This document shows, piece by piece, positions 28,101 to 41,323 of a stretch of DNA of 64,000 nt (positions are counted from its first letter, which is position 1; each line of letters begins with the position of its first letter). The stretch comes from Anastatus disparis (taxonomy: Eukaryota > Arthropoda > Insecta > Hymenoptera > Eupelmidae), in NCBI GenBank assembly GCA_017163975.1, contig JAFFSR010000220.1, positions 13,906,001 to 13,970,000 on the forward strand, given 5' to 3'. The position numbers were made by a program, and so were the translations under genes. The notes under the pieces were generated by a model. It worked only from the letters and a program-made list of their open reading frames with translations. It did not search any database and was not told the DNA's origin.

Positions 28101-30638
28101 TTATTTTTTCCTTCTCTCTTAATCTTTTAGATCATCGAAAGTGTTATCGATATAGGATATGCATTGAGTGAAGAAAAAATAATGAAAGGTTTGACAAGTG
28201 ACGTTTCGTCACTCCAACAATCACATTATTGATTAGCACAATAATCAAGTTTTCAATCAAACATCTTAATTGAATAAACGCTTGTACTTTTACTTTTTAT
28301 TATTTTAACAAAAGGGCCCCCTTTAAAAAAATAAAAGAAAGATGTTAAATCTTAGATTGTGAAATCTTTATCTCAACGTCACCGATCATAAAGTAAATAA
28401 TTTTCAGATTTTTTCTCACGTATTTCAAAAGGCAAGTTATCGAAAAATAAAAGAAGTTTCACTTAATATTTTTATTACCAACGTAAACACATTTTAAAAA
28501 ATCAATGTCATTCCCACATAAAAAAAATTTTCATAATTGAAAGAAAATAAAAAAAAAAATTATTCCCCTAAGCCAAAAATGAAAAATAAAAAATGTTAAA
28601 CTTCCTTATTATTCGAATTCACACGCCATAAACGCGCTTGGTTTTATATGAAAACTCTCTCGAAAATAATCGCGCGCGATTAAAGAAAGTTCTCTCTTTT
28701 CATTTCTGTCTATTTTTTTTTCTCTCTTTTAGTTCACCGTGCGCATCACCACGCGACATCTTCTTACATGGCATGTCTAATTCTTTCCTTATTTTCTCTA
28801 TCTCTTAGAAAAACCTTGCTTATAAGACTTTTAGCTTCCGATCAAAATATATGTGTACTTTTTTTTTTCTTTCTTACCTTGAGGCTATCTTTCTCCGTAT
28901 AGGTAGTATTTATGGAAAGAAATTTTAGTTTTTTATTCTTTGTTTAAACTTTAATTTATTTATATAAATATTTTCTCTTTTTAAATTTTTAAATTTATAC
29001 GCGAATATTTTTATAATCAAAGAATTTATATATCTTGTTTTAGTTTATATTCAGAGAATGGGAAATTACTATGAATTTACTTATTATTTTAAGTGGTAAT
29101 AATAACGGAATTAAACTCATTTTGTTTTAATAACAAAAATTTCAAATTATTTTACTCTTGTATGATGTTTTTCGAAATTCGTTAGAATGAACAATCATTT
29201 CCAAAGTTTTGTTTTAATGATACATTACTCAAATTGCATATATAATTTCAAAACTTTGTGGATAAATGTTACAAAAATTCGAAAAAGCTAATAGATTTTC
29301 AAGATTATTATTTAATTTTTTGTTGTTGTAAAAACAAAAAAAAAGCAAAATTATTCATGCGTTTCGATAATTAACTATGATAATATATTGTTCCAACTTA
29401 TGTTTAAACAAAAAAAAACAGATAAATTAGTTGTGCGTTGCATGGATACTGGAAATAAGATAAGATTTATATATTTTGAAAAATTTAGTAGAAAAACGTT
29501 TGTCTAACTATACCCTAACATTATCTACTTACGTATCCAAGATGGATATTGTTTCGTGACTTTAAAACCAATAATTTTTGTTACAAAAATGTTTTTTTTT
29601 AATTTTTTTAAGAAAAATCACGTATCAATTAGAAACAATAAATTTTACAAAGATTTCATAACTCGATAAAAAAAGAAGCTATTCTGAACTTGTAATTTAT
29701 AATATTTCTTTGAATTTCTTTCGACCTACGCGTTATGTAAAATTGTGAAATCTATTATTTAAAAATTAAAAAAAAACAAGAAGAATTATTTCAAAACTCC
29801 AACTTTCATCATCTGTAGCTCGAACAATACAAAATCATCAATTTCTTAAAATTTGATTAACATACATAAGCTTCCGCAAAAGAAATCGATCGATCGATCA
29901 CATCATCATCAGATATATAAAAAAAAAAAAAGGAAAAATTTTAACAACCCAAAAAATTTCTCTAAAAACCTTCCTCTCCGTGCAATAGTTGTGTCTCGAA
30001 GATAAATACACATATATATATGTTTTCTTATGCTGGTGTGGGCCAGAGAAAGGCCTTTAAAAGATCAACGGTGTTATACAGTATCATCCTTCTTCTTCAA
30101 TACCTATATACATGTATACACGTATCCTTTTTCTTTCTCTTTTGCAAAGCTTTCGATATGCTTCTCAAAGAAGAAGACGAAGAAGACTTGTTCCCCACTT
30201 CTTCTTCCTTCTTTTTTTTTTCCTTATTTCCTTAGAGCGCAAAGTTTCAGAGAGATACCATATAGTAAATGTTGTATATACCAAGCCGAAAGTTTTAGTT
30301 CGAGGTTGAAGCGCGCCGCGAAAGCACGCATACCACGTGCTCTGTGTTTATGTGCTCTTAAAAAAAGAAAACCGCGCTTTTATTTTCACTTATCTATTTT
30401 TTTTTAAGAAAAAATTAAAAAAAAGAAGAAAAAAAAAGAGAAAAACTTTTAGTTATAAAAGAAGAAAATTATTGCGAAGTGAGAAGATGCGCACGTGACT
30501 ATAAAGTGTGAAAAAATTATCTTATTTTTTTTTGTAACTTATAGGTGAAGCTAATAAAAAAAAAAGAAGAAGATTTATCGTACCGGAAAAAAACATTGGG
30601 ACACCTTTGAAAATAAGAGAAGTGACAAGAGAGCAGTC
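13175..30638. other. 17.5 kb gene-poor region between two divergent genes
   Basis: I could not support any coding exon here. It lies between the 5' end of the minus-strand methyltransferase gene and the start codon of the plus-strand secreted-protein gene, so it should hold both promoters and 5' UTR sequence. Visible low-complexity features: GT-rich tract at about 15352-15386, pyrimidine-rich tract at about 15500-15575, GA-rich tract at about 24436-24465, GT-rich tract at about 27025-27045, and a GATC repeat (ATCGATCGATCGATC) at about 29885. Long open frames seen here are AT-rich and have no splice or homology support. Confidence 0.5.
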
Positions 30639-33600
30639 ATGCGCTTCCTCAAACTGGTAATTGTTAAAAAGCACTAGGAAAAAAAAAATAAGCGAACCGA
30701 AGCAACTGTATACACTCGCCATAAAGCAAAAAAAAAAAAAAAATACATAAACGTCTTCCTTCTTCCGTCGTATTTATTTTGCGTTTTTACAAGCTAGAAA
30801 AAGAAAAAAAAAATAAAGATTTTTTTTACAACAGGTGCTTTGCGTGATGCGCTTACGATTTAATTTGGCTCAGTGCTTCAACAAGTGATTAACACCTGCT
30901 TATTGCAATCTTAACGGCTTTATTTTTAATCTTTTATTTTTAACCCTGATATATCGATGGTTTTTTTCTTTTTTTTGGATTAGTGAATTTTCAGAGAAAG
31001 TTTGATGCTTTGTATGATTTGAAAACCAGTGCTTTCGATGTGCTTTTTTCTTATTTGTAAAAGTTGCTGCTAAACAAGTGTGTATCAATCATTTTTTCTT
31101 GATAAAGTTTTTTAATATTATAATGTATCGGTGAAAAGTAGTTCATGTAAGATATTGAATTATAATTTAATTAATGTGCATTCGAGTTAAATTTCATTTT
31201 ATATATTTATTGAAGTATAAAGATTTGCATTTTGTGGTTAAATTATTAATCTTTGAATGAATTTTTTTAACGGATTAAATTTTTTGTGGTCAATTAACTA
31301 TATAAAATGAATAACTTAAACAAATAAATGAATAGTTTCTTAAAGTTTGGTCAGATTGATTAATATTACAGTAGCTGTAGAATTCAATATACTGGCGGGA
31401 AGCCTATTCACAAGCAAGTGGAATCCATTTGAATGAAGTAAAATTTTCTTTTATTGAATCATTTTCGTGAGTGTATTATACTAATATATTTCAAAATAAA
31501 TATTTTATGTATAGAGACTTGATCTTTTGTCGTAAAATCGAATGGTTAAGAAAAATTACTAATTTTGTTGATTTATTTGTAGACATTTTTTATCATTTAT
31601 ATACTGATAGATTTATCCTAATAAATATTTTTAAATTGTTTACTACAAAATTTATTGAAAATATTTTCATTATTTTGAGTTCATGTAAATTCTTCATATC
31701 ATAAAATTTGTAACTGTTAATTCGATAAAAAAAATCTATCTAGAACCTATACAATAATTTTCTTTTAGTATATCTTAAAAATGCAATCTAAAATTTACAA
31801 TTTCCCATATTTACTCAAATCATTTCTTCGAACTCATAATTAACATCATTTTCTGTTATTACTTAATATTTTGCTAAAATAATACAAAATACGGAACGGA
31901 ATAAATTTAAGTTATTATATTAACTGCGGGAATTCATAACAATTTTAAAATGTTCTATTTTCCGTAAATTGTATAGCAATCTGTTAGACTCATAAAATGA
32001 AGTAAATAATTTTTATTACCAACTTTATTTACGCAAAGATTGAAATAAATTACCTTTAATTGAAAAAAAATATACATAAATTTCAAAATTTAGTTTTGCC
32101 GTAGCAGCTTCATACATGGCAAGCACATTTATAAAAAGTAAATAATAATTTTATAACAACTTTCTAAAAGACATCTACAGATTCGATCGGAATTGTTATA
32201 TTAAAAAAAAAAAAAGAAATGAAAGCGAATTGTGTTCTAGATTTTTTCAAACTAAAATAAAAATATAATCGTGTTTGATTTGCGTTAATTTTTCAGCATA
32301 ATATAAAATATAACTTATCCAATAACACGTGATTTACGTAAAATCATTATCCTATAAAAAAATATGTGTACATACTACCTTTCTTAATTAACGCATATTC
32401 ATATTTGAACTCGATATTAATAACTTAATTTACATCAGCTTTAATTAGCATCATACGTACATACACATACATATATATGAAACTTTTACCGATCTCCGAC
32501 GTAAACCATCAACTTTAACCGTAAAATTCCATACCTATATAATTTAATAACCACGATATAAAAAAAGTCAATTAATAAAGAAAGATGAAAAAAAAGAGGA
32601 AAAAAATTTCACTTTGATAATTACGTGAATTGAAAGTGTATAAAAAAAAAAAATTTGCAATCGAAATTACCCCGCGGTGCAAAGTCCGATAACCCCCTAA
32701 GGCTATTATCTAATAATACAAGTATATAACTCTCTCTTCATTGATAAAAGTTCGAGAATACCCGGAACGAATGCGTATATACATTATATGTATATATATA
32801 TATGTCTTGTATGTGTGACCAATCAAGGAGAAATGTCCGGCCTGTTCTCTCACGAGCTCTCACTCACATGACACTATGTGTGTATATATACATGTATGAA
32901 GTTCTACCTGTGCGTATATACATATATATTTATTACTTTGAGGATTTTCTCTCGAAGGGTATATAATTTATGCGGGACAGTTGGGATGCCGGTCTTTTTC
33001 TTTTTTTTTTCACCATATCGAGAGCAGAGTCGTGACTTGGACGAACCACACACGACTTTTATACATATATATATACACGCATACTATCGTCTTGTTTTGT
33101 CACTAGAATACAGAATCGATTGAGAAGAGACGATCCAAAGACCGGCTTTTATAAGAGACAATCGGGTCACTCGGCTACGTACAAGTCTTTCATTTATATA
33201 TATATATATATATATACATATACATGTATATATGATCGTATAATTCCTACATGGATTTATAGGAAATACAAGAAGAAGTAACGAAACAATCTTACAAAGT
33301 TTAAAGTATTATATCCCGGAGTAATGGCTCGTGACTTTAAAGCTTGCTACGCGCTAAAAATGCCAATCGTTAAATTTCGCTTGTATGTAAAATTTTACCT
33401 TTCCAAATGAAAATTCTCTTTTTACGCAACACGAGTGCAAAGCGCGCGCGCTTCTTTTTTTACATTATTGTTGTTGTTTTATTTTTTTACGGTGACTAGG
33501 CCCAGATAATTTACAATGTACGAGCTTAAGAAAGCCTATGTATTCATATTTTATATGCACGCGAAATCAACATAACACAGTTATAACGAATACTGCGATC

Positions 33601-35904
33601 GTTAAATCGAACGTTTGTATAGATGTATTTCTTTCTTTTTTTTTTGTTATTCTTCAAACGACTGTAATGTCTTGAATTAATACTGTTATTTTCTAAAAAT
33701 AAAACGTTTACTGTTCGATGAAAATGATTATAAATTTAAATTATTTGTAAAACGGTATTTGTAAACGGAGAAAACTAAATAGAAAGATTATGGAAGATTT
33801 CGCATGAAGTTGTATTTCGAAAACAAGGAAGTTAAAGGCATCGCAATAAAGAAAAATAACAATTTGAAATTTTTACTACTGTTATTTGTTGAAGAGAACA
33901 TTAAAATTATGACATACACCGTGACCAATGTGATGATTCGACTTTACTGCTCTATTTTTCGGTTTAAACAATACCAGTAATTTAAACATAAAGTTTGTGA
34001 AATCGTTTTAAAACGAGTTTGGGACCATTCAAATATAGTTGTAATTAGCCCGTTGTAATAAAGCTTGTAATTTAAACATTTTGAAAGATAAAATTAAAAA
34101 TTTAATGAAACAATATAAAAAATAGATTTTAAAACAATGAATTTTGTAAAAGATATGATTTTTCTTTTTAAAGCTGGTAATCCTGACCTGCGCATTCGCA
34201 GTACTCGCTGACAAAGATGACCCAAAAAAGAGCCGTGACAAACGTCAACATATATCATTCCATCCACGACGAGCAGGTCGACCACCACCTTATGCTGTTC
34301 AAATGGAACCACTGCCCCACTATTCTCAACGGGATCCACTCTACAATCCATTAGCAGGACCTGGAGCAGATGCAAAAAGTGATGATCAAGTTGGTTATTA
34401 TGAAGAATCACCATATAATTATTATCCAACAGAACCAGAACCAATTATTGAGATTATCATTAAAGAATCGAATGAAACTTTGCCAACACCAGTGCCACCA
34501 ACACTACCATCAACTCAAAAAACAAAAAAAGAACCCATTCAAGTATTTTATGTGAAATATGAAAAGAAACAGGAATATGGTGAAGATAAGCCACGTGTTG
34601 TGTATGATGCACCTATTCCAGCTATAACTCCAGTGGAAGAACATGAAGAGATTAAGCCTGATAATGTTGAACCTGAAGGGTATCCAGATACTGTACAACC
34701 AGTCACTCCATCCCCACCAGAACCGTCGACTACATTACGTGCAATTATTCGTCCTGATAGTGAAATTTATCATTCAGGAAGTAGTGGAATTCGTGTAACT
34801 TTCAACACTGAACAAGTTCCACCAAACAACCACAACAAACGAAGTGACAAAGAAGCACCTGGCGAATTGGTACCAAGTAAACCTACAGCTTTACCACCAC
34901 CTGGATCATCTAAAAGGCCGCATGGACCTCTTGCTCAATTTCAACCAGTTCCTCCACGGGTGACACCAGCTTTTCCACAACAACGTATTGTCAATTCATT
35001 TGCTCAACAGCAGCTTTTAGGATTACCTCAACAAGGCCCACCGCCAAACTTTTCATTGCAACCACAATTCCTTCAAAACGGACCACCACCACACATAAGG
35101 AATCAATTTAGAGGACCACCTCAACAAAGACCACCTATAACCATTCAAGGACTACCAGAAGTTCAACAACGATTACCATTCAATTCTTTTGCGCCGCCAC
35201 ATCGTTTGAACATTAATCAACCACAACAACCTGGAACACCACCAACATTGTCACTTTCCCATCAAAACGTTCAATTACAAAACTTTGGGCAACAACTTCC
35301 TCCAAATCAATCTCCTGCTAATTTCAATTTTGATCCTCAATTGCAATATAAACAACAACGAGAACAAGAAAAGCAACGGTATCTAGAACAACAAAGATTG
35401 TTGGAACAGAGACAACAAGAGCAACGAAGACAGCAAGATCAACAGCGACAACAAGAGCAATATAGACTTTTGGAACAACGTCGTAAGCAAGAATTGGAAC
35501 AACAGGAAAAATTGCGCCTTCAGCAGCAACAGCAACAATATCAACAACAGCAGCAACAATTCAAATTTGGACAAAATCAACCACCTCAGCAATCTCAACA
35601 ACTTCAACAGCCTCAGCAATTACAGTCATCTCAAAAGCAACAACAACTTGATGGTGAAATTCTTAAAGCCATTCCGAAATTAGAACAACATTATGCAATA
35701 AGAGAAAATCCTCTGCATCCAGGTCCGTTCCCACCAAACCCACAATTTGCAGATGTTCAACAACCACAGTTTGGAAATAACAATCAATTTGCTGGATCTC
35801 AAGTGCAATCTAATTTAATACAACAAACTAAGCAACAAATACAGCAACTACCAACACAAACAACGATCAAATATAACACTAATGCATATAAGCAGTCACA
35901 GCAT

Positions 35905-35937
<33 letters not shown>

Positions 35938-38900
35938 TCACAATTGCAACACCAACTGACGCAACATCAGCAATCACAGCAACAACAACAGCAACAACAG
36001 CAGCAACAACAGCAGCAACAGCTTCAGCAACAACATCGTCATCAACAGCAACAGCAGAGTTTCCAAAATCCGCAAACATTCTTCTCCCAAAATTTACCAA
36101 CGGCTCAAGTTCAACAAAGGTTGCAAGAAACTGTACCGCAATCAACAATTTGGGGCAGACCAGTATACCAAGGCAAATCAAATCAAAAGATCTATGCTAC
36201 TCCAGTAACAAAATCTGACAATGACTTTAGAAAATTCTCTCCTTCAACGCCTAATAGCATTCGATATTCACCAACCACAGAAAGACCGACCCCTGTAACA
36301 ACTCAACCAACAAGGCCGCCCACAACACCGTTAACAACAACAACGTCAACAACTTTGTCACCAAAGAAAGAAGCTAAAATTAAGGAGAACATTGCTAACC
36401 TTCCAGATGAAGTACCTGACGATATTAGAGAGCAATTGTTAAGTTCCGGCATTCTTGGAAATGCTGACATCCAAATTCTTGATTACGATAAAGTTGGTGG
36501 AATTAATATTGGTGATCTCCCTCCAGAAGCTCTAGCCAATTTCTACGGTGCTGGTGGTGCAGCAGCAACCTCAGCAAGTGAACCAGTCCCGCAAATAGCT
36601 AAACGACCTAAAATTGTCCAAATTCAACAAGATGATTCAGAAGTTCAAATTGCTGCCTCATCATCAAGTCTTAGTAAGAATTCACTTTTCGGTAACGAGG
36701 ATCAAGCCAAATTAACCGAAGAAGTAACATTACGACCAGGTGGTGTTGAAATGAAAGTAGTACGTTTTGACCCAAATACAGTGCAAGGTCAAACAATAGC
36801 TGATCAACATATTAACGATAATGCTACAAGATTAAATCCTGTTTCAATTGGAGAACGACAAGAAGGACAAGCGGATGATAGTAGCCAATATAATCGTTAC
36901 TTACCATTAAAAGTAAGCGGTGCCTCATTCCCAATACCAAACGTACCGGAATTGAATGGCAAAAGAATATCATCAGTGGTAGTATTAGCACCAGTTGACT
37001 ATAGTTTTGAACCTGAGGCTAATGAACAATCAAGACAAAATCGTAAGATAGCCAGTGATGTACAAGCTATTCGCTTTCTAGCTGGTGAATCGTTAAAGCA
37101 ACTTGTAAAGAAACCAACAGCTGAAAATTATAAAAGATGGTTGGAACAAGAGAGACAGACTGAACCCCAAAGGCAATCTGTCGTATTGCTTGTCACGACG
37201 TAAGTTATGAATATATATTTATATCTTTGCTTTTTTTTCTTTCACTTATATTTAAAGCTTATCTTAAATGCTTCATATTCATTGAACATGCAAATGTCTA
37301 GTTTAAAGGAAAAAAAAACACATAAAAATGACTATTTAAAAAAAGATTTGCATGGTGTTTTGAGGAGGCGGGTATCAAAGAAAAGTTTGTATATATATTT
37401 ATAAGTATAGATTAAAAAAGGGAAAATAATTATTAGTACGTGATATACTTAAGAACTTCATAGTTTATTGGCAATTAAAATTATTTTTAACGGAAGAACT
37501 TAATAAGTTCCACTTAAATCAATTATTTATAATAACTATATTTTTGCATATTGAAAAATTTTTTGGTATAAAACATTAAAAAGCTTCACTTTTTACTTAT
37601 AATTAGTATATATTTTTAAAAAATGAAAAATTATCTCTGCACAAGACGTTAACAGGTGGTACTTACATTACTCGCTAATCAATACTGTTTTGTTTACTTT
37701 GCATAGTAATCCAAAACATAGTAATTATTTTGTAAACTAGTACCCCATTAAAATCACTTTCAAGATTAAAGTAAACTTTATACTTTTTTTTTACCTTCAC
37801 CTATTTCAGTACTTTCGAAAGTTGAAGTTTTTGATGATTTATTACCAACAAGTATTTTCTACATTTTGTTTTTCCAAGACACGCTTGAAATAGTTAAAAT
37901 ATCTTGAGAAAATAATTTAATAAAATCACGTGTTTAAATGGTAAAAGAAAAAAAAAACTATATAATTTTCCAAACCATATATAACGATTATGGACATTAA
38001 TTAGATCGTACAGTACACGACGACAAGAGTTACTCAAGTATCCATAAATTCATCCACTTTTCGCATTTTAATTCTTCTTGTTATGTTTTCTTTCGAATAA
38101 AAAAAAAGAATTTCACTCTCAGTTTCTCCTTGATCTCGAATGACCAAATAAAATAAGAAATAAAAAAAAAAGTTTATTAAAGGTTTCAAGTATAACAATT
38201 TCAATGTCGCAACTTTTACTCTGTCCTCATCTTATTCGCTAATATATGTGCATGTATACTTTTTTTTATTCATCTTTTTAAATATAACAACGATTGCGAC
38301 AAAACGTCTCACTTTTGCAGCAACACCATATAAGGATTCTCATTGCCAATTAACGCGTTACCCGTGCGCTTCTTTTTTAAGTTATATACAATCGCTCTAT
38401 GTGAAATTAACTTTGTACCTAGTATAACGTTGCTCTATATTCTTCTCTTCTCTAATGCGTGTACAACATTAAGATTTTAATCTTCTTTGCGATCACTTCT
38501 TTTCTTATAAAGAACAGACTTTAAAGTCATGTTTTCTCGCGCGCACGAGTGTGCATGTGTGTTTGCGTGAGTGTAGATACAAGTTGTACACACAAAATCC
38601 TTTGAATAAAGAAATACATTTATAAGATGAGAGGATTACAAAATTTTATTTGATGACAATATGAATATACGCAAGTTTGAACTCGATTATCGTTAAAGAA
38701 TCTTGTGAACAATTTTGCAAGTAGTGTTTGTTTTCTAAAATTTCATAAAAACAAACACTTTTTTTCAGATTGAACGATATAAAAGTAGAGTGTTTAATTA
38801 AAGTATTTTTTCATTTCTTTTTATTTTAATGTAACAAATATGTAATAAAGATTGAGCAAATCGTATTTTATTTGAAAGTTGAATCATTCATTAACATTAT

Positions 38901-39558
38901 AACTTTTCGATTTAAAAAAGTTTTTACTTTATTAGACGTTTGCTTATTAAATGACTTGGAAAATTTTAAAATACAAAAAATTAATCAACTTTCTAAAAGT
39001 TGGTATTAAAAAAAGTAATATCAACTGAATGTTATTTTTTTAATATGAAATGTTCACAAATTCGCACTTTATTTGTGAAATGTAAAATAATTAAACCAAT
39101 TTCAAATTGCGATATGACATTAATTATTTAAACGGATCAAATTAAATCCACATTATAAGTTAAAAAGAAATGAATTTGTTTAAAAAAATTTATTTAAGAA
39201 ATATTAGCATTAACACAAATCAATCAATTATAATATTATTTTTTATTAATTTTTTAATGTTTAAGTGTTTGAAATATTTTCTTTAAATTCGTTAAGAGAA
39301 AAAATTTCTTGAAATCTTATGTTATAATTATAATAAAATATAAATTATTATAAAAGTCAACATTAACAATAAAAAAAAATTTTATTTTACAGACCAAAAG
39401 ATAGTAGCGATGCCGAGAAAGAAATTTTTATGTACGATGTAACGTCCGAAACAGTAAGCAAGTTAGCTGGTGATTTATCAACGGCATTTGTCGATGCAGC
39501 TGAAAGTAATTCAGATGTTGATGAAAATCCCATGGATGACATATCGATAGCGCCTTGA
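30639..39558 (+). CDS. Secreted, glutamine/proline-rich protein of 1069 residues (3 exons)
   Basis: Exons: 30639-30656 (six codons, MRFLKL), 34174-37199, 39393-39558; total 3210 nt, phases consistent. Exon 1 joined to exon 2 gives an N-terminal signal peptide of about 18 residues with a hydrophobic core and a likely cleavage after VLA. Next come a basic DKRQ site that could be a proprotein cleavage site, a proline-rich region, and a Gln-rich and partly charged (E/R/Q) region at about residues 395-635 with an uninterrupted polyQ run near residues 608-625. A Thr/Pro stretch follows, then a non-repetitive C-terminal domain from about residue 745 starting LPDEVPDDIREQLLSSGI and containing DLPPEALANFYGAGG. 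That domain looks like the conserved core. I do not recognise a named family. Intron 1 is 3.5 kb and intron 2 is 2.2 kb. An extracellular or matrix role is an inference from the signal peptide. No transmembrane segment follows. Confidence 0.82.
30657..34173 (+). other. Intron 1 of the secreted-protein gene
   Basis: Donor GTAATT at 30657 and acceptor AAAG ending at 34173. It holds a TA microsatellite at about 33195-33216 and GA/CT-rich patches. No nested gene is supported. A TTTATAAGAG sequence near 33147 resembles a TATA box, but no signal-peptide exon follows it before exon 2, so I do not call a promoter. Confidence 0.55.
37200..39392 (+). other. Intron 2 of the secreted-protein gene
   Basis: Starts with the strong donor GTAAGT at 37200 and ends with TTTTATTTTACAG at 39392. 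No nested gene is seen. If the intron were retained, translation would stop almost at once, because the codon spanning the donor is followed by TAA. Confidence 0.65.
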
Positions 39559-40112
39559 AAAGTCAATAAAAAATAATGCAACTACAAAAAGGAAGATTAA
39601 CGAGAAACGAAAAAAAAAATAAAGTTTTCCGTTAGACTGCTAATTACTTTCAGTGATGCGCTTTTTTTTTGTTCACTTTAATTGTGCCAATGACTCCGAT
39701 CACGAGTAATTGAGGAGAAAAATCGATCGATATCGATGATAGAAAACAAAAAAATAATAAGATGAAAGAAAAGAGAACGAAAGTAAAAAAACGTGACGTC
39801 GTTAAAAAAAGACGTTTTAAAGCTTTAGTTGTGTGTAATTTTTTTTTTTTAAATTGAGCATCGAGTGTAGATATGTTAGTAACGTATTATTGTATATATG
39901 TTTTAAAGATTTTTTTATACTTTTTTATATAATATATATCGCATTTTTTATAAATATATATTTCTAAAAAAATTATTAATTTTGTAGTTTTTATTCAAAA
40001 CCTAATTTATCATAAATGTATTTTTTTTTTCATAAACTAACAGTTTTATAATTTATAATACAAAATTTTATTCTATTTTATTTACAGTAACCATTTTTTT
40101 ATAAATATTAGG

Positions 40113-40960
40113 ATTTGTTGATGCAGCTAAAATCATTTGAATGTTGATGAAGATCCCAAAGATGATTTTTTGATAGCGCCTTGGAAAAATTAATGACAAT
40201 AATTTAACTATAAAGAAGAAAATGGATAACAAAAAAAAGTTATTTGTTATATTGTTAATAGTGAAGCATTTTCCATTTTACTTTGACGTGGCTTCGGCAA
40301 TTTTTTTATAAAAAGATAGGATGTTTATTAAAAATATTAAGAAAAATACGAGTGACAAGCTTTTTATAGAAGATTATAAAAATTCTTGATCAAATTAAAG
40401 AAAGAAAAAGTAATAAGAATTAAAAAATTTAACATTGGCTATTATGGAAAAAATGGTATTGACCCATAATTGGGTAATAAAAATAATTTTATTAGTCCAA
40501 AATGGAATAGTGGATTATTTGTCACTGATTGAAATCAACTAAAATAATATGTCCTTAATGAATTAAAAATCACATTTGAAAAATTAATTAAAATTTATAT
40601 GATTAGAATGTTAAAAAAAATTACAAATATAAGTAAAATAAAAACTATAATAGTGAATAAATAAAATAAATTATAAATATTTTCTTAAGAATCATTTAAG
40701 AATCATTTAAGTGCTTTTTTTTTTTTTTTTTTGCGGAGCCTCTTTTACATAAAGCCATAAATGCTGAAGCCACTTTAATTCTATCAACAACTTAAAAAAA
40801 AAGAAAAGATGAAACTAAAAAAAGTTTTCAAACTTTAAATGTGTGTAATTATTTTTTTTTATAATTGAGTACTTAACATAAATATGTTAATAATGTTGTA
40901 AGCAAGATTCAAAGAATTTTTTAAACTTTTTTTATTTTATTTAGTATATCACATATTTTT
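40113..40960 (+). pseudogene. Decayed duplicate of the last exon and 3' UTR of the secreted-protein gene
   Basis: From 40113 the sequence tracks 39487 onward: TTTGTTGATGCAGCT against TTTGTCGATGCAGCT, then GATGAAGATCCCAAAGATGA against GATGAAAATCCCATGGATGA, then GATAGCGCCTTGG against GATAGCGCCTTGA. Similarity continues intermittently into the 3' UTR (TGTGTAATT followed by T-runs, and AATATGTTAATAA). An acceptor-like TTTATTTACAG precedes it at about 40076-40087. In-frame stops and indels show it is not coding now. It is best read as an old tandem duplication. Confidence 0.72.
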
Positions 40961-41323
40961 AAAAAAATTATAAAATCTTTGTCTTGTATTTAAAGCTTTT
41001 TTATAATTAATTAATGTAATCCTTTCTCATAAAACAAAAATTTTATTGTTTACAATAGAGAATGTTATTTACATAAATTATCATTTAAAAACAAAATTAT
41101 GTAAACACAATAATTGAAAATGTACTACATTGAATTACAAATTATTTAACAAATTTTTAAAAAATAATCAAAAGTACAATTATCTTTACCATGTGTCTCA
41201 ATAATTGGCAATTAAATTAATTTATATTATTTATATTGTACAATATATTTTAAAAAAATTATATATACACAATATTGTACAACCTTATTCATTTAGTCAA
41301 CTCCAATTCAGATTATAGATTTT

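Noticed and set aside
33140..33180. Alternative promoter (TTTATAAGAG) inside intron 1 of the secreted-protein gene
   Set aside because: No downstream first exon with a start codon in phase with exon 2 could be seen.
35383..36181. Minus-strand frames rich in Leu or Val/Ala inside the secreted-protein exon
   Set aside because: They are reverse-strand shadows of the CAA/CAG repeats.
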